The position numbers were made by a program, and so were the translations under genes. Positions 52,483 to 63,998 of a DNA stretch of 64,000 nucleotides are shown piece by piece. The notes beneath the pieces were generated by a model. That model did not search any database. It saw nothing but the letters and a program-made list of their open reading frames with translations, and had not been told where the DNA came from. Source of the DNA: Pirellulales bacterium (GTDB lineage: Bacteria; Planctomycetota; Planctomycetia; Pirellulales; JADZDJ01); NCBI GenBank assembly GCA_035499655.1, contig DATJYL010000214.1:1-64000 (forward strand), in the 5' to 3' direction. How positions within the stretch are numbered: position 1 is the stretch's first letter; each line of letters starts with the position of its first letter.

Positions 52483-52851
52483 TTAGCCCTTTTTCGCTCC
52501 GTACAAACTGCGGCTTCCCTTGCGGCCTTCCACGCCCAAGCAATCCAACGTGCCTCGGATGATGTGATAGCGCACGCCAGGCAGATCGCGCACACGGCCG
52601 CCGCGAATCAGCACAATCGAGTGCTCCTGCAGCGTGTGGCCTTCGCCCGGAATGTACACGGTCACTTCTTTGCCGTTGCTCAATCGCACGCGGGCAATTT
52701 TCCGCAGTGCCGAGTTCGGCTTTTTGGGCGTCATCGTTTTCACAATGAGGCACACGCCCCGCTTTTGCGGACATTTATCCAACACGGGCGACTTGCTGAA
52801 CTTCCGCTTCGGCCGGCGGCGGCTTTTTACAAGTTGACTGATCGTCGGCAT
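52483..52851 (-). CDS. rpsL: 30S ribosomal protein uS12
   Basis: A 122-residue uS12 of the decoding centre ([61 protein letters not shown]). The Lys in TPKKPNSA, associated with streptomycin response, is present. Confidence 0.97.
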   Translation of the reverse strand: MPTISQLVKSRRRPKRKFSKSPVLDKCPQKRGVCLIVKTMTPKKPNSALRKIARVRLSNGKEVTVYIPGEGHTLQEHSIVLIRGGRVRDLPGVRYHIIRGTLDCLGVEGRKGSRSLYGAKKG

Positions 52852-52858
52852 ACAAGTT

Positions 52859-52880
52859 CCCTTTCCCGCGAGGGAGAGGG
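52859..52880. other. GNRA-capped hairpin just upstream of rpsL
   Basis: CCCTTTCCC and GGGAGAGGG form a 9-bp stem (one G-T pair) with a GCGA loop on the plus strand, about eight bases before the rpsL start. On the mRNA strand the stem would sit over the ribosome-binding region and could affect initiation. Confidence 0.5.
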
Positions 52881-53332
52881 CTACGGTGTGGATGAACGGC
52901 GTGTGAATTGGAATCCATCAGGATACCCGATTCAGGCCGGGTGTCAATTGCAGGCGGGAAATACAGTTATGAATCAGTCTAATCCTGTGAATTTCCGGTT
53001 TTTCTGCTTTTGGGCGGCAATTACAGGAAGGCTATCATCGCAAAGAACGCAAAGCCAAATCCATCCCCAGGGAAGGGTTGTCGCCTCAAGGCCAACGATC
53101 CATAAGTCAGAGATTTTACTCGATTTATCGGTCCATCTTGGATTGCAAAACAACAACGCGCCGAAATGCGATCCGTAGTTAAGCACTAGAGACTGCGCGG
53201 CATCGACTGCCTCGAAGCACGTCATAATTACAATACCCTTAACATATCCCATTAAGAAAAGGTACGGCCGAAGCGCGGCACCTTATTTTCGGGAGATCGG
53301 TACCGTCTCCCTTTGTCGCTGCACAACATGGG
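52881..53332. other. gene-free spacer upstream of rpsL
   Basis: About 450 bp. Word repeats of the TTTGCGTTCTTTGCGATGA and CACAGGATTAGACTGATTC kind lie at 52975-53060 (as read on the minus strand). A 92-codon minus-strand frame (52974-53252) covers them but has no ribosome-binding site and is probably not a gene. A promoter for the str genes might lie here; none stands out. Confidence 0.4.
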
Positions 53333-53728
53333 TTACTGTGTGGACTTAGAAGACTGGACAAGGCCTGCCAAGAACGGGCGGGCACTGCATGCTAACCGTT
53401 CTTCCAGCCGCCGCGTGCAATCGCAGTTTTCGCAAGCCCAGGGCTCCGTGCCGTTTTCGTCGCGACAGTTAGCCCGCAAATGGGCGTCCTGCACTTTCAC
53501 CAGATCGAAATACTGCTCCCAGTACGGCCGTTCTTCTTGCAGCGGGGTAGGGCAGTAGCATACTTCGACCCAACGCGCAGTGCCGTCGGGAAATTGCCGC
53601 GCCTCGTGCATGTTGCGCAGATATTCCGTTTCCGCAACGGAACCTTTTCCCAAAGTTCCGTTTTCGACGGCGTCCAACAACGCCTGCTGGCAGCCCGGTT
53701 TGAGCCGAGCGCGGACAAGATAACGCAT
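53333..53728 (-). CDS. conserved hypothetical protein with a Cys-rich C-terminus
   Basis: A 131-residue protein. The N-terminal RYLVRARLKPGCQQALLDAVENGTLGKGSV looks like a small alpha-beta domain. VEVCYCPTPLQEERPYWEQYFDL follows, and the end carries CENCDCTRRLEERLAC plus an earlier Cys (RANCRDENGTEPWACENCDC), a pattern suited to binding a metal. Similar proteins of unknown function occur in several phyla. It lies between hicA and the str genes on the same strand. Confidence 0.7.
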   Translation of the reverse strand: MRYLVRARLKPGCQQALLDAVENGTLGKGSVAETEYLRNMHEARQFPDGTARWVEVCYCPTPLQEERPYWEQYFDLVKVQDAHLRANCRDENGTEPWACENCDCTRRLEERLACSARPFLAGLVQSSKSTQ

Positions 53729-53783
53729 GATCAGGTTTCTCCGTTTCTCCTGATCATACTATACCGTTTGACTCAGAAGAGGC

Positions 53784-54005
53784 TTACAGGAGTGCTTGAA
53801 ATTCATCGACCGACATTCCGATTTGACGAATGATTGCTCTTAGGGTGCCTGAATCCAATTCCCGATGGTCTGGCACGACGGTCTGCGCAAACGGCTGATC
53901 GCGACGCATGACGATGTGACTGCCTTTTTGCCGCTTCACGTAGAAGCCGGCTTTCTTCAATGCTGCCATTGCCTCGGAGCCGGAAATCCGTGGCAGCTTG
54001 GTCAT
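53784..54005 (-). CDS. hicA: HicA-type toxin, mRNA interferase
   Basis: A 73-residue HicA with the double-stranded RNA-binding-like fold. KKAGFYVKRQKGSHIVMRR contains the catalytic His in GSH, and VVPDHRELDSGTLRAIIRQIGMS is the typical C-terminal part. It overlaps hicB by four bases (ATGA) and is translated after it. HicA cleaves mRNA when not bound by HicB. Confidence 0.92.
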   Translation of the reverse strand: MTKLPRISGSEAMAALKKAGFYVKRQKGSHIVMRRDQPFAQTVVPDHRELDSGTLRAIIRQIGMSVDEFQALL

Positions 54006-54208
54006 ACCGCCACCAGCAAAGCCTCGAATTTGTCTTCAGGAACCGCAAGACTATCATCTTTGAGAGCTTCGATGTAGACATCGATTGCTTCGCGGATATT
54101 AGCGATGGTTTCCTCACGAGTTTTGCCTTGCGAAACGCAACCGGGCAAACTCGGACACTCCGCCACCCAATATCCATCTTCGCCGGGATAAATAACGACC
54201 TGTCGCAT
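54002..54208 (-). CDS. hicB: HicB-type antitoxin
   Basis: A 68-residue short HicB. The partial RNase-H-like fold is seen in YPGEDGYWVAECPSLPGCVSQGKTREETIANIREAIDVYIEAL. It lacks the C-terminal DNA-binding domain of longer HicB proteins, so the pair may not repress itself. It lies 96 bp after rpoC on the same strand; the antitoxin is encoded first. Confidence 0.92.
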   Translation of the reverse strand: MRQVVIYPGEDGYWVAECPSLPGCVSQGKTREETIANIREAIDVYIEALKDDSLAVPEDKFEALLVAV

Positions 54209-54304
54209 GGCCGCACCCTTTGCATAACAGACTGACTGAAATCATCCGCTAGTGCTATTCTACCACGGATAACAGAGCCGGTGAGGCGCTATTTCGGACC
54301 AGGT

Positions 54305-57300
54305 TTATTCCGACGATTCGGCGTTGTCGCCATTGCCGCCGTCGCCCAGCAAAGCATCGAGCCCACTGGGAACAGATTCGGAGGGTGCTTCGGCGGTGGC
54401 GGTTGCCGTGGCGCCGCCGCTGGTTTGGGCGGCCGAACCATTGGTATCTTCGGCGGTTTCCAGCAGCGGGAAGGCGCGCGTGAGCACTTGCTCCTTTTGC
54501 GCGGCCAACGCTTCCAACGCCTCGCGCCGGATGCGAACGTCCGATTCCTGGAACGTTTTGAATCCCGTGCCCGCCGGAATTAAGTGACCAAGAATCACAT
54601 TCTCCTTCAGTCCGACCAGTCGATCGATCTTGCCGGCCAAGGCCGCTTCGGTCAGCACCTTGGTGGTTTCCTGGAAGCTGGCCGCCGAAATAAAGCTGCT
54701 CGATTGCACCGCCGCTTTGGTAATGCCCAACAGTTGCGTGCTGGCGGTGGCACTTTTGGGCTTGGTGCCCTTGGCGGGCGCGCCGCCCAAGCCTTCGGTC
54801 TGACTATTGGCCGCTTCCAGCGCGTCCTTGGGCACAATCGTGCCGGCTTCAAACTCGCTGTCTCCCTTTTCGGTAATCTTCAAGCAGCCCGACAAATTCT
54901 GGTTCACTTTGCGGAACTCGAATTTGTCCATTACGCTGCCCGGCAGCAGCCCGGTATCGCCCACGCTTTCAATGCGCACCTTGCGGAGCATTTGTGAGAC
55001 GATAATTTCGATGTGCTTGTCGTCAATATCGACGCGCTGGCTGCGATACACGTTCTGAATTTCGCGCGTCAAGTATTGCTGTACGGCTTCTTCACCGGAG
55101 ATGCGCAAAATGTCGTGCGGCACCAGCGGACCGTCCACCAGCGCCTCGCCGGCCCGCACAAAGTCGCTGGAGTGGACTCGCAAGTGCTTTCCGTGGCTGA
55201 CCAAATGCTCCCGTTCGATGCCGCTTTCGCTGCGGACAATAATCGTCCTCTTGCCGCGGCGCTTTTCCCCTAAAATTTCCACGGTGCCGTCGATCTCGGC
55301 AATCACCGCCGGATCTTTCGGTTTCCGGGCTTCAAAAATTTCCGTCACGCGGGGCAAACCGCCGGTGATGTCTTGCGTGCCCGATACTTCTCGCGGCGTT
55401 TTTGCCAGCAGCGTGCCGGCCGATGCCGCTTGGCCTTCGTTCACTTCGATGTACGCCTTTTCGGGCAAGTAGTAGAAGTCCAAGATCTTCCCTGCCTCGT
55501 CTTCCAGCACCACCTGCGGGTGCAAATCGCCCTTGTGCTCCATCACCATGCGGCGAACGTGGCCGCTGGGGTCTTTTTCGATCCGCATGGTTTCGCCTTC
55601 GATGACATCTTCGTAGCGCACCTTGCCGGTCACTTCCGCCAAAATGGGAATGCTGTGCGGGTCCCATTCGCACAGTACTTGGCCGGGCTTCACTTCCGCA
55701 TTTTCCTCGACGCGCAAATTGGCGCCGGCGGGAATTTCGTACTTTTCTAATTCCCGGCCTTTAGGATCCAAAATGACCAATTCGCCGTTGCGGGTCAGCA
55801 CCACCTGTTCGCCGGATTCGGTGCGCACCACTTTCAGCCGCACGAATTGCACCGTGCCCGCCTTCTTGGCTTTATAATCTTTCTCTTCGATGGCCCGTTG
55901 ACCCACGCCGCCAATGTGGAACGTACGCATGGTTAACTGCGTGCCAGGTTCTCCGATCGACTGAGCGGCAATAATGCCCACGGCCATGCCTTCTTCCACC
56001 ATCGAACCGGTGGATAAATCCATGCCGTAGCACAACCGGCACACGCCCAGCGAGGCATCGCAGGTGAGCGGGCTGCGCACCTGAATGCGCTCCAGTCCTA
56101 ACTGCTCGATCCGCCGCGCTACGGTCGGCGTAATCAATTCGTTTTCCTTCACGACAATTTCGTCGGTGATCGGATTGACGATGTTCTGGCGGCTTACGCG
56201 GCCTCGAATGGAATCAGCCAGGCTCACTTCCACTTTCTCGCCGCGGTAAATTACCCCCTTGGTAATGCCTTGCGTGGTGCCGCAATCTTGCGTCGTAATG
56301 ACCACGTTTTGCGCCACGTCGGCCAGTTTTCGGGTCAGATAGCCGGAATCCGCCGTCTTCAACGCCGTATCGGCCAAGCCTTTGCGGGCCCCGTGCGTGG
56401 AGCTGAAGTATTCCAACACGGTTAGCCCTTCGCGGAAGTTGGCTTTGATGGGCGTTTCGATGATCTTGCCCGAAGGCTTGGCCATCAAACCGCGCATGCC
56501 GGCCAACTGGCGAATTTGCTCCACGCCGCCGCGGGCGCCGGAGTGCGCCATCAAGTAAATGGGATTCACGTAACCCGGCCGGCGGAAGTCGCTTTCCAGG
56601 GCCTCCATCATTTCCGTGGTGATGCGTTCCCGGGCATGAGTCCACACGTCCAGCACCTGGTTGTAGCGTTCCCCTTCAGTAATGATGCCGCGTTGATACA
56701 GTTTGTTGCGCTTCTGCACTTCACGTTCCGCCTCGCCGATAATCCGCGATTTCATCGCCGGCGTAATCAAATCGTCGGTGCCGAATGACAAACCGCTGCG
56801 GGTGCTTTCGCGGAAGCCCAGCATATTCAGGTCGTCCAGCAAATCAATCGTGGCACGCCGGCCCAACATTTGGTAGCAATCGGAAATCACCTTCGCCAAA
56901 TCGCTGGAACGCAGCGGATGGTTGTAAAACGGCATCCCGGTCGGCAAAATAGTGTTGAAGCGCACCCGGCCCACGGTGGTATCGATAATCGCGCCGGCCT
57001 TGGCTTGCGTATCCGCGTCGGTCTTCAAACGTCGGTGCGGCGGCAGTTTCACCTTGATCCGCGCATGGGTGTCGATTTTTCCCAGCGACCACGCCAACTG
57101 CACTTCTTCTATCGACGAAAACACCATCCCCTGCCCCTTGCGGTCGGGCAGCGACACGCTCAGGTAATAGCAACCCATCACCACGTCCTGCGACGGGCTG
57201 ATAATCGGATTGCCGTTGGCCGGGCTGAAAATGTTGTGCACCGACATCATCAGCGTGTGCGCTTCCACCTGCGCTTCAATCGAAAGCGGCAAGTGCACCG

Positions 57301-58693
57301 CCATTTGGTCGCCGTCGAAGTCGGCGTTAAAGCCCTTGCACACCAGCGGATGTAACTTAATGGCGTTGCCTTCCACCAGCACCGGCTCAAAGGCTTGAAT
57401 GCCCATGCGGTGCAGTGTCGGCGCGCGATTCAACAACACCGGATGATTGCGGATCACTTCTTCCAAAATGTCCCAGACTTCCGCGTCCTTGCGCTCCAGC
57501 ATCTTTTTGGCCGACTTGATCGTATCGGCGTGGCCCAACTCTTTAAGCCGTCGAATGATGAACGGCTGGAACAGTTCGAGGGCAATCTTCTTCGGCAGAC
57601 CGCATTGATGCAGCCGCAAGTTCGGACCCACCACGATCACGCTGCGGGCCGAATAATCCACGCGCTTGCCCAGCAGGTTTTCGCGGAACCGGCCTTGCTT
57701 GCCCTTGATCATGTCGGTCAGCGATTTCAGCGGCCGATTGCTGCTGCCCAACACGGGGCGCTTGCAGCGGTTGTTATCGAACAGCGCGTCCACCGATTGT
57801 TGCAGCATCCGCTTTTCATTACGGATAATCACTTCCGGCGCGTTCAAATCGACCAACTTTTTCAACCGGTTGTTGCGGTTGATAATGCGGCGATACAGGT
57901 CGTTCAAATCGCTCGTGGCGAAGTTGCCGCTGTCCAAGAGCACCAGCGGCCGCAAATCGGGCGGAATGACCGGAATCACGTCCAGCACCATCCACTCCGG
58001 CTTGTTGTCCGAATCGCGGATGCTTTCCACAATTTTCAGCCGGTTGATCAGATCCTTTTTCTTTTGCTTGGAGTTCGTGGTGTTCAGCTCTTCGCGCAAT
58101 TGCTTGGAGAGCGCCACCAAATCCATGTTGAGCAGCAGCTTGCGGGCCGCTTCGGCCCCCATTTCCGCATCGAAGGTTCCTTCGCCATATTGCTCGCGGG
58201 CCTGGCGATATTCTTCCTCGGTGAGCAATTGCTGTTTTTTTAGCGGCGTATCTTTCGGATCGGTGACCACGTAATCCTGAAAGTAAATCACCTTTTCCAG
58301 GCTCGTAGTTTTCATGTCCAGCAAGTTGCCCAAGCGGCTGGGCATGGCCTTGAAGAACCAAATGTGCACGACGGGCGCGGCCAGCTCAATATGTCCCATC
58401 CGCTTGCGTCGCACGCGGCTGTGAGTGACTTTGACGCCGCAGCGATCGCAGATCATGCCTTTGTATTTCATGCCGCGGTATTTGCCGCAGGCGCATTCCC
58501 AATCTTTTTCCGGTCCGAAAATGCGCTCGCAGAACAACCCGTCGCGTTCCGGCCGATAAGTGCGGTAATTAATGGTTTCCGGCTTTTTCACTTCGCCGAA
58601 CGACCAACTGCGAATGTCGTGCGGCCGGGCCAGAGAAATTTTCACCGCCGAGTAATCGTTAATCCGGTCGTAAGAGGTTTCGCCAATGCTCAC
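54305..58693 (-). CDS. rpoC: RNA polymerase beta' subunit
   Basis: A 1462-residue beta' subunit. The N-terminal zinc site is [20 protein letters not shown], the catalytic metal site is [12 protein letters not shown], and the second zinc site spans [13 protein letters not shown]. The trigger-loop region around MAHSGARGG and [10 protein letters not shown] is intact. An Ala/Gly/Ser-rich tail of about 45 residues ends the protein. It follows rpoB after 97 bp. Confidence 0.98.
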   Translation of the reverse strand: MSIGETSYDRINDYSAVKISLARPHDIRSWSFGEVKKPETINYRTYRPERDGLFCERIFGPEKDWECACGKYRGMKYKGMICDRCGVKVTHSRVRRKRMGHIELAAPVVHIWFFKAMPSRLGNLLDMKTTSLEKVIYFQDYVVTDPKDTPLKKQQLLTEEEYRQAREQYGEGTFDAEMGAEAARKLLLNMDLVALSKQLREELNTTNSKQKKKDLINRLKIVESIRDSDNKPEWMVLDVIPVIPPDLRPLVLLDSGNFATSDLNDLYRRIINRNNRLKKLVDLNAPEVIIRNEKRMLQQSVDALFDNNRCKRPVLGSSNRPLKSLTDMIKGKQGRFRENLLGKRVDYSARSVIVVGPNLRLHQCGLPKKIALELFQPFIIRRLKELGHADTIKSAKKMLERKDAEVWDILEEVIRNHPVLLNRAPTLHRMGIQAFEPVLVEGNAIKLHPLVCKGFNADFDGDQMAVHLPLSIEAQVEAHTLMMSVHNIFSPANGNPIISPSQDVVMGCYYLSVSLPDRKGQGMVFSSIEEVQLAWSLGKIDTHARIKVKLPPHRRLKTDADTQAKAGAIIDTTVGRVRFNTILPTGMPFYNHPLRSSDLAKVISDCYQMLGRRATIDLLDDLNMLGFRESTRSGLSFGTDDLITPAMKSRIIGEAEREVQKRNKLYQRGIITEGERYNQVLDVWTHARERITTEMMEALESDFRRPGYVNPIYLMAHSGARGGVEQIRQLAGMRGLMAKPSGKIIETPIKANFREGLTVLEYFSSTHGARKGLADTALKTADSGYLTRKLADVAQNVVITTQDCGTTQGITKGVIYRGEKVEVSLADSIRGRVSRQNIVNPITDEIVVKENELITPTVARRIEQLGLERIQVRSPLTCDASLGVCRLCYGMDLSTGSMVEEGMAVGIIAAQSIGEPGTQLTMRTFHIGGVGQRAIEEKDYKAKKAGTVQFVRLKVVRTESGEQVVLTRNGELVILDPKGRELEKYEIPAGANLRVEENAEVKPGQVLCEWDPHSIPILAEVTGKVRYEDVIEGETMRIEKDPSGHVRRMVMEHKGDLHPQVVLEDEAGKILDFYYLPEKAYIEVNEGQAASAGTLLAKTPREVSGTQDITGGLPRVTEIFEARKPKDPAVIAEIDGTVEILGEKRRGKRTIIVRSESGIEREHLVSHGKHLRVHSSDFVRAGEALVDGPLVPHDILRISGEEAVQQYLTREIQNVYRSQRVDIDDKHIEIIVSQMLRKVRIESVGDTGLLPGSVMDKFEFRKVNQNLSGCLKITEKGDSEFEAGTIVPKDALEAANSQTEGLGGAPAKGTKPKSATASTQLLGITKAAVQSSSFISAASFQETTKVLTEAALAGKIDRLVGLKENVILGHLIPAGTGFKTFQESDVRIRREALEALAAQKEQVLTRAFPLLETAEDTNGSAAQTSGGATATATAEAPSESVPSGLDALLGDGGNGDNAESSE

Positions 58694-58790
58694 AGAAATC
58701 CTCCTTATAAAAAACTAGGCGCTTTCGCGTTTATCATTAAGTTCGTGATCTGTCGAAATGTGACTGCCGGTTTCAATTATGCCGATTCGG

Positions 58791-61700
58791 TCAAATCCGG
58801 CGTTTTTCCAATTGCATGTTCAGAGCCAGGCCGCGGATTTCGTTCGTCAGCACGTCGAAGCTGGCCGGGGTGCCGGCTTCCAACGTGTTTTCGCCCTTGA
58901 CCATGGCCTCGTAAATTTTGGTGCGGCCTTCCACGTCGTCGCTCTTTACGGTGAGCAACTCCTGCAAAATGTAAGCGGCGCCGTACGCTTCCAAGGCCCA
59001 CACTTCCATTTCGCCGAATCGCTGTCCGCCGAACCGCGCCTTGCCCCCCAACGGCTGCTGCGTAATGAGCGAATACGGGCCCGTGCTGCGGGCATGCACC
59101 TTGTCGTCCACCAAATGATGCAGCTTGAGCATGTAGATGTAGCCCACGGTGGTTTCCTGCTCCATGGGCTCGCCGGTGCGGCCATCGAACAGTTGTGCTT
59201 TGCCGTGCCTGGGCAGACCGGCTTTATCCAAGGCGGCGTTAATTTCTTCCTCGCTGGCGCCGTCGAACACCGGCGTGACAGCTCGAAAGCCCAGCGCCGC
59301 CGCCGCCCAGCCCAAGTGGGTTTCCAAAATTTGGCCCACGTTCATACGGCTGGGAACGCCCAGTGGATTGAGCAGAATTTGCACCGGCGTGCCGTCGGCC
59401 AAAAAGGGCATGTCTTCCTTGGGCAAAATTTTGGAGACCACGCCCTTGTTGCCATGTCGGCCGGCCATTTTATCGCCCACCGAAATCACGCGCTTGGCGG
59501 CAATGTACACTTTGACCATTTGCAGCACGCCGCTGCGCAGTTCGTCGCCGCGCTTCATGCTGTTCAGCTTGCGATCACGGTCATCGATGGCCGCTTCCAC
59601 TGCCGGCCACAGCGTTTTGTAAGCCTTTTCCACATCGGCCCGACGTTCCGGACTGCGAATGTCGATTGCATCCAGTTTGAAATTCGCCGCCTGCTCGGCC
59701 ACGAATTTATGCTCCTGGTCGCGCACCAAAGGCGCGCCTTCCGCGTCGGTCAACGTTTTGTGGAGAATCGATTCAATTTCGCCGATCATCGCGCCAAACG
59801 CTTCGGCAATTTTGGCGTTGCCTTCGGTTTCGGCCGTTTTTAAATCTTTCTCGAATTTCTTGCGGTCGTCCTCGGACAAACTCATCCGGCGTGAGAATTT
59901 TTCCGTGTGGATGACAATGCCTTCTACGCCCGATGGCACTTCCAGCGAATCGTTCTTCACGTCTTCGCCCGCCCGGCCAAAAATCGCGTGCAGCAGTTTT
60001 TCCTCAGGCGTCAGCTCGGTTTTACTCTTCGGCGAAACCTTGCCCACTAAAATGTCGCCCGGCTGCACGTAAGTACCCACCCGCACGATGCCCGTCTCGT
60101 CTAAATTACGCAGTGCCTTTTCGCTGACGTTGGGAATGTCGCGCGTGAATTCCTCGCGGCCCAGCTTGGTTTCGCGAATTTCAATGTCGAACTCTTCGAT
60201 GTGAATCGACGTGTACACGTCGTTCTGCACCAGCTCTTCGCTGATGATAATGGCATCCTCAAAGTTGAATCCGTCCCACGCCATGAAGCCGACCAGCACG
60301 TTGCGACCCAGCGACAGCTCGCCGTGGTAGGTCGCGGCCCCGTCGGCAATAACAGTTCCTTTTTCCACCTTATCACCCACGCCGACGACCGGCCGCTGGT
60401 TCTGGCAGGTCCGCTCGTTCAATCCTTTGAACTTGGTCAGTGGAATTTCCTCGTTGTTGATCACCACTTTGTCGGCGTCGACATACGTGACGGTTCCCTT
60501 CTTGGGCGACCGCAGCAGCATGCTGGAGTTGATCGCCACGTCGACTTCCATGCCCGTGCCCACCAGCGGCGGTTCCGTAACCAACAGCGGCACCGCCTGC
60601 CGTTGCATGTTGGAACCCATCAGCGCGCGGTTGGCGTCGTCGTGTTCCAAGAAAGGAATCAGGCCCGCCGAAACACCCACCATTTGGCTCGGCGCCACGT
60701 CGATGTAGTCAACCTTGTCGACCGGCACCAATTCAAAGTCGGACCGGTAACGCGCAATAATGTTTTCGCCCGACAAATGGCCGTTCACCACCGGCGCATC
60801 GGCCGGAGCCAAGTACGCGTCCATTTCCTGATCTGCCCGTAACCACTCCACCTGATCGGTCAACTTGCCTTTATTGATTTTGCGGTAGGGCGTAACCAAA
60901 AAGCCGTATTCATCCACAGCCGCGTAAATTCCCAGGCTGGAAATCAAGCCGATGTTTGTGCCTTCAGGCGTTTCAATGGGACAAATGCGCCCATAGTGCG
61001 AAATGTGCACGTCGCGCACTTCAAACCCGGCCCGTTTACGGTTCAAGCCGCCGGGACCCAATGCCGAAAGCCGCCGCTCGTGCGTGAGCATCGACAGCGG
61101 ATTGGTTTGATCCACCACTTGCGACAACTCGCCGCGGCCAAAAAAGTATTCAATCGCCGCCGAAATGCTCTTGGGATTGATCAGCGTGCGCGGGGTCATG
61201 TCTTCCACTTCTTTCAAGCTCATCCGCTCCTGCACGGTGCGACGCAGCTTGAGAAAGCCCTTGCGCAATTCGTCAGAAGCCAACTCGTCGATGGTCCGCA
61301 AACGGCGATTGCCCAAGTGGTCAATGTCGTCCACCTCGTAACCTTCGCCGCCCCCTTCATTCAGCTTGATGACGTATTTAATGGCGCTGATTAAATCCTC
61401 CGGTCGCAGCGTCATTTCGCTTTCCGGTACATTCAACCGCAGCTTGCGGTTAATGCGGAATCGCCCGACACGCCCCAAACGGTAACGGTTGGTGTCGTAA
61501 AACTTCTCGTGAAACAGCGCTTTGGCCTTTTCCAACTGCGCCGGATTGCCAGGCCGCAGCCGCTGGTAAATCCGCAATAGCGCTTCCTCGTGGCTGCCGG
61601 TCGTGTCTTCTTCCAGGCTGTTAAGAATGAGCGGGATTTTCACGTCCGCCATCACTTCCACGCTCGACAAGCCCGAAGTGCAAATGGTTTCGGCCAAATT

Positions 61701-62504
61701 CTTCGTGATTTTGTGCCCCGCTTCCACGATGATTTCGCCGGCGCGTTCGCTGCTGGCCGGGTACACAATGTCGGTGACGGCAATTTTGCCCTCGATTTTT
61801 CCCACGCTCCGGCCGTCGACCACTTTTTCCATGTGCGATTCGTAAAACGTCCGCAACAAGTCGGCGTCTTGGCCATATTTGGGATCCATCGCCCGCAACA
61901 GCATCATCGCCGAGAACTTGCCGCTTTGGTCGATGCGCACTTGCAGCGTGTCCTTTTTCGACACGTTCAGCTCAATCCAACTGCCGCGCTCCGGAATGAT
62001 GCGGGCGCTGAATATTTTCCGTTCGCCGGTGTCAGTTTCGGTGACAAAATCCACGCCGGGACTGCGGTGCAATTGGCTGACCACCACGCGCTCGGCGCCG
62101 TTGATAATGAACTCGCCGCCGCCCAGCATGATGGGAATATCGCCCAGGTACACTTCTTCTTCGATCGGCTCGGCCTTCGTCAGTCGCAGCCACACGCGGA
62201 ACGGCCGCCCGTAAGTCAGCCGCAACTGCCGGCACTCGTGCGGTTCATACCGCGGCTTGCCCAACTCGTAGCGAATGTATTCCAGCTTCAGATTTTTATC
62301 GTAGCTTTCGATCGGGAAAATCTCGCGCAGCACCGATTCAATGCCCTGGTCCTTGCGTTTGTTGCTGGGCACGTCGTACTGCAGAAAATTTTCGTAGCTG
62401 CGGGTTTGGATTTGCGTCAAATCGGGAATCGCAAACAGCTCGCGGCCGCTGCCAAACTTGCGAATTTCTTGCGGGGTAATACGTCGTTGAGCCGAAGTCG
62501 CCAT
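58791..62504 (-). CDS. rpoB: RNA polymerase beta subunit
   Basis: A 1237-residue beta subunit. Landmarks are the rifampicin-region stretch [47 protein letters not shown], the basic [19 protein letters not shown] region, and the C-terminal [24 protein letters not shown]. In the rifampicin cluster the normally conserved Ser/His positions read [21 protein letters not shown], the sensitive-type sequence. Confidence 0.98.
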   Translation of the reverse strand: MATSAQRRITPQEIRKFGSGRELFAIPDLTQIQTRSYENFLQYDVPSNKRKDQGIESVLREIFPIESYDKNLKLEYIRYELGKPRYEPHECRQLRLTYGRPFRVWLRLTKAEPIEEEVYLGDIPIMLGGGEFIINGAERVVVSQLHRSPGVDFVTETDTGERKIFSARIIPERGSWIELNVSKKDTLQVRIDQSGKFSAMMLLRAMDPKYGQDADLLRTFYESHMEKVVDGRSVGKIEGKIAVTDIVYPASSERAGEIIVEAGHKITKNLAETICTSGLSSVEVMADVKIPLILNSLEEDTTGSHEEALLRIYQRLRPGNPAQLEKAKALFHEKFYDTNRYRLGRVGRFRINRKLRLNVPESEMTLRPEDLISAIKYVIKLNEGGGEGYEVDDIDHLGNRRLRTIDELASDELRKGFLKLRRTVQERMSLKEVEDMTPRTLINPKSISAAIEYFFGRGELSQVVDQTNPLSMLTHERRLSALGPGGLNRKRAGFEVRDVHISHYGRICPIETPEGTNIGLISSLGIYAAVDEYGFLVTPYRKINKGKLTDQVEWLRADQEMDAYLAPADAPVVNGHLSGENIIARYRSDFELVPVDKVDYIDVAPSQMVGVSAGLIPFLEHDDANRALMGSNMQRQAVPLLVTEPPLVGTGMEVDVAINSSMLLRSPKKGTVTYVDADKVVINNEEIPLTKFKGLNERTCQNQRPVVGVGDKVEKGTVIADGAATYHGELSLGRNVLVGFMAWDGFNFEDAIIISEELVQNDVYTSIHIEEFDIEIRETKLGREEFTRDIPNVSEKALRNLDETGIVRVGTYVQPGDILVGKVSPKSKTELTPEEKLLHAIFGRAGEDVKNDSLEVPSGVEGIVIHTEKFSRRMSLSEDDRKKFEKDLKTAETEGNAKIAEAFGAMIGEIESILHKTLTDAEGAPLVRDQEHKFVAEQAANFKLDAIDIRSPERRADVEKAYKTLWPAVEAAIDDRDRKLNSMKRGDELRSGVLQMVKVYIAAKRVISVGDKMAGRHGNKGVVSKILPKEDMPFLADGTPVQILLNPLGVPSRMNVGQILETHLGWAAAALGFRAVTPVFDGASEEEINAALDKAGLPRHGKAQLFDGRTGEPMEQETTVGYIYMLKLHHLVDDKVHARSTGPYSLITQQPLGGKARFGGQRFGEMEVWALEAYGAAYILQELLTVKSDDVEGRTKIYEAMVKGENTLEAGTPASFDVLTNEIRGLALNMQLEKRRI

Positions 62505-62818
62505 AGGACAAATCGCTCCTGAAAAAATCGTGGCCGCCGCAATGTGAATTCGTTGCCGCGGTCGAATGAGGCAAAATTACCAGCGCGCGAGCCGCAACCA
62601 GCGCCGCGCCACAGCGTCAATGCAAGGGATTGCCAATGCAATTGCCTGAATCAATCCATTAAGAGATGGCCCGCCAGCTTGACCGCCTATCGCGTGTCAT
62701 ACCAGCCAAGACCAACTGAGCGAGCTAAAGTTGACCCGATCCACCGTCGATGCCGACTGTCTGACACTGGCCGCCAAAAAATTGACGCCCATCGCAGGCT
62801 GCCGGTTCCGGGCATCCG
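62505..62818. other. gene-free spacer between rplL and rpoB
   Basis: A 314-bp spacer with no gene and no clear terminator or repeat. In other bacteria partial termination or RNase III processing happens here; no matching structure was recognised. Confidence 0.4.
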
Positions 62819-63232
62819 TTACTTGACCGACACTTTCGCGCCGGCTTCCTCCAATTCCTTCTTTGCCTTCTCCGCATCTTCTTTGGAAACGCCTTCCTTC
62901 ACCTTGCTGGGGGCGCCCTCCACCAAATCTTTGGCTTCTTTCAAGCCCAGGTTAGTCAGTGCCCGGATGACCTTAATGACGCCGATTTTCTTGGCGGCGT
63001 CAAAGCCTTCCAGGACCACGTCGAATTCGGTTTTGGCTTCCGCCGCCGGAGCGGCTGCGGCGCCGCCTGGGGCGGCCATCATCACGGCTCCGCCGGCAGC
63101 CGCTTTGATGCCGTGCACGTCTTCTAAGTAATCGCTCAGTTCCTTAGCTTGTTTCAAGGTCAGGGCGACAATCTTGTCCCCCAGTTCTTTCGTTTTTCCG
63201 GTAAACTCACGCGTTGCTTCAGCAGTGGCCAT
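62819..63232 (-). CDS. rplL: 50S ribosomal protein bL12
   Basis: A 137-residue bL12. The N-terminal dimerisation helices are followed by an Ala/Gly-rich hinge ([15 protein letters not shown]) and the factor-binding domain [41 protein letters not shown]. The ATG at 63232 follows GGAAG; upstream codons in the same frame are spacer. Confidence 0.96.
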   Translation of the reverse strand: MATAEATREFTGKTKELGDKIVALTLKQAKELSDYLEDVHGIKAAAGGAVMMAAPGGAAAAPAAEAKTEFDVVLEGFDAAKKIGVIKVIRALTNLGLKEAKDLVEGAPSKVKEGVSKEDAEKAKKELEEAGAKVSVK

Positions 63233-63350
63233 GGCTACAAACTTCCTTTCTAGTCGTGTAAAAAACTGTTTATCGATTCGCGGCTCGCCGGAACCGCTGG
63301 ATTTCAAAATTTCCGATCGAGTATCTAAATTTGATCTTCGCTACATTTGA

Positions 63351-63384
63351 TCTTCTCTGTGTCTCCGCGTCTGTGCGGTGAAAT
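63351..63384. repeat. word repeat (CCGCACAGACGC type) in the rplL-rplJ spacer
   Basis: TTCTCTGTGTCTCCGCGTCT and TGTGCGGTG, the complement of the word family at 51711-51738. ATTTGATCTTC also occurs twice just upstream. Confidence 0.55.
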
Positions 63385-63956
63385 TAACCTGCCGCAGGTG
63401 TTTCCGCTGCCGGAGCCGCTTCGCCGCCGCCGGCCTTCTCCAAATTCTCCGCATGGGTTTTCACTTGATTGACCAGTGTCCCGCCGGCCCCCTTGAGTTG
63501 TCCGGCAAGCCGCGCGCCCGGCCCCAGAATCTGTCCCACCAGCATCGATAATTGCTCAGTGCGCGAGGGCCACTTGCTGACTTCTTTGATTTGTGCCGGC
63601 GTTAGCTTGCCGCCGTCCATGGTCCCGCCGCGAGTGGCGAACCCTTCGAACTCTTTCGCTTCGGAAAGTTTGACGATTTCTTTGGTCAGAGACACGAAAT
63701 CATCCGCGCCCCACACAATGGCCAGCGTCCCTTCCACGCCTTCAAACGCCGGCGCCAGCGGAGTGCCCTCGGTCGCCCGCCGGGCCATGCTGTTTTTGAT
63801 GACTTCCAGTTTGATGTTTTTTTTGCGCAACTCGCCACGCAGCTTCGTCGTGCGAATGGCATCCAGCCCCACGACATTGACCAACAGCGCGTCATTCACG
63901 CCGGTTAGTTGATTTCGCAAATCGCGAGTCAGCAAGTCTTTGACAAATTTACTCAT
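63384..63956 (-). CDS. rplJ: 50S ribosomal protein uL10
   Basis: A 190-residue uL10 (NALLVNVVGLDAIRTTKLRGELRKKNI; the rRNA-binding part KNSMARRATEGTPLAPAFEG) with an Ala-rich C-terminus that carries the bL12 dimers. It is the most upstream gene of the cluster inside the window; rplA and rplK would be expected beyond the right edge. Confidence 0.95.
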   Translation of the reverse strand: MSKFVKDLLTRDLRNQLTGVNDALLVNVVGLDAIRTTKLRGELRKKNIKLEVIKNSMARRATEGTPLAPAFEGVEGTLAIVWGADDFVSLTKEIVKLSEAKEFEGFATRGGTMDGGKLTPAQIKEVSKWPSRTEQLSMLVGQILGPGARLAGQLKGAGGTLVNQVKTHAENLEKAGGGEAAPAAETPAAG

Positions 63957-63981
63957 GGCTTCAAGTTTCGTGTATTTAGCT

Positions 63982-63998
63982 CCCGGTCATTGACCGGG
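63982..63998. repeat. palindrome CCCGGTC-ATT-GACCGGG upstream of rplJ
   Basis: Same stem-loop layout as at 46973-46989. It lies 26 bp before the rplJ start, in the leader where ribosomal protein L10 would bind its own mRNA in other bacteria. Confidence 0.55.

Noticed and set aside
52974-53252. 92-codon minus-strand frame upstream of rpsL
   Set aside because: Half of it is made of dispersed word repeats, there is no ribosome-binding site, and the composition (many Trp and Cys) is not protein-like.
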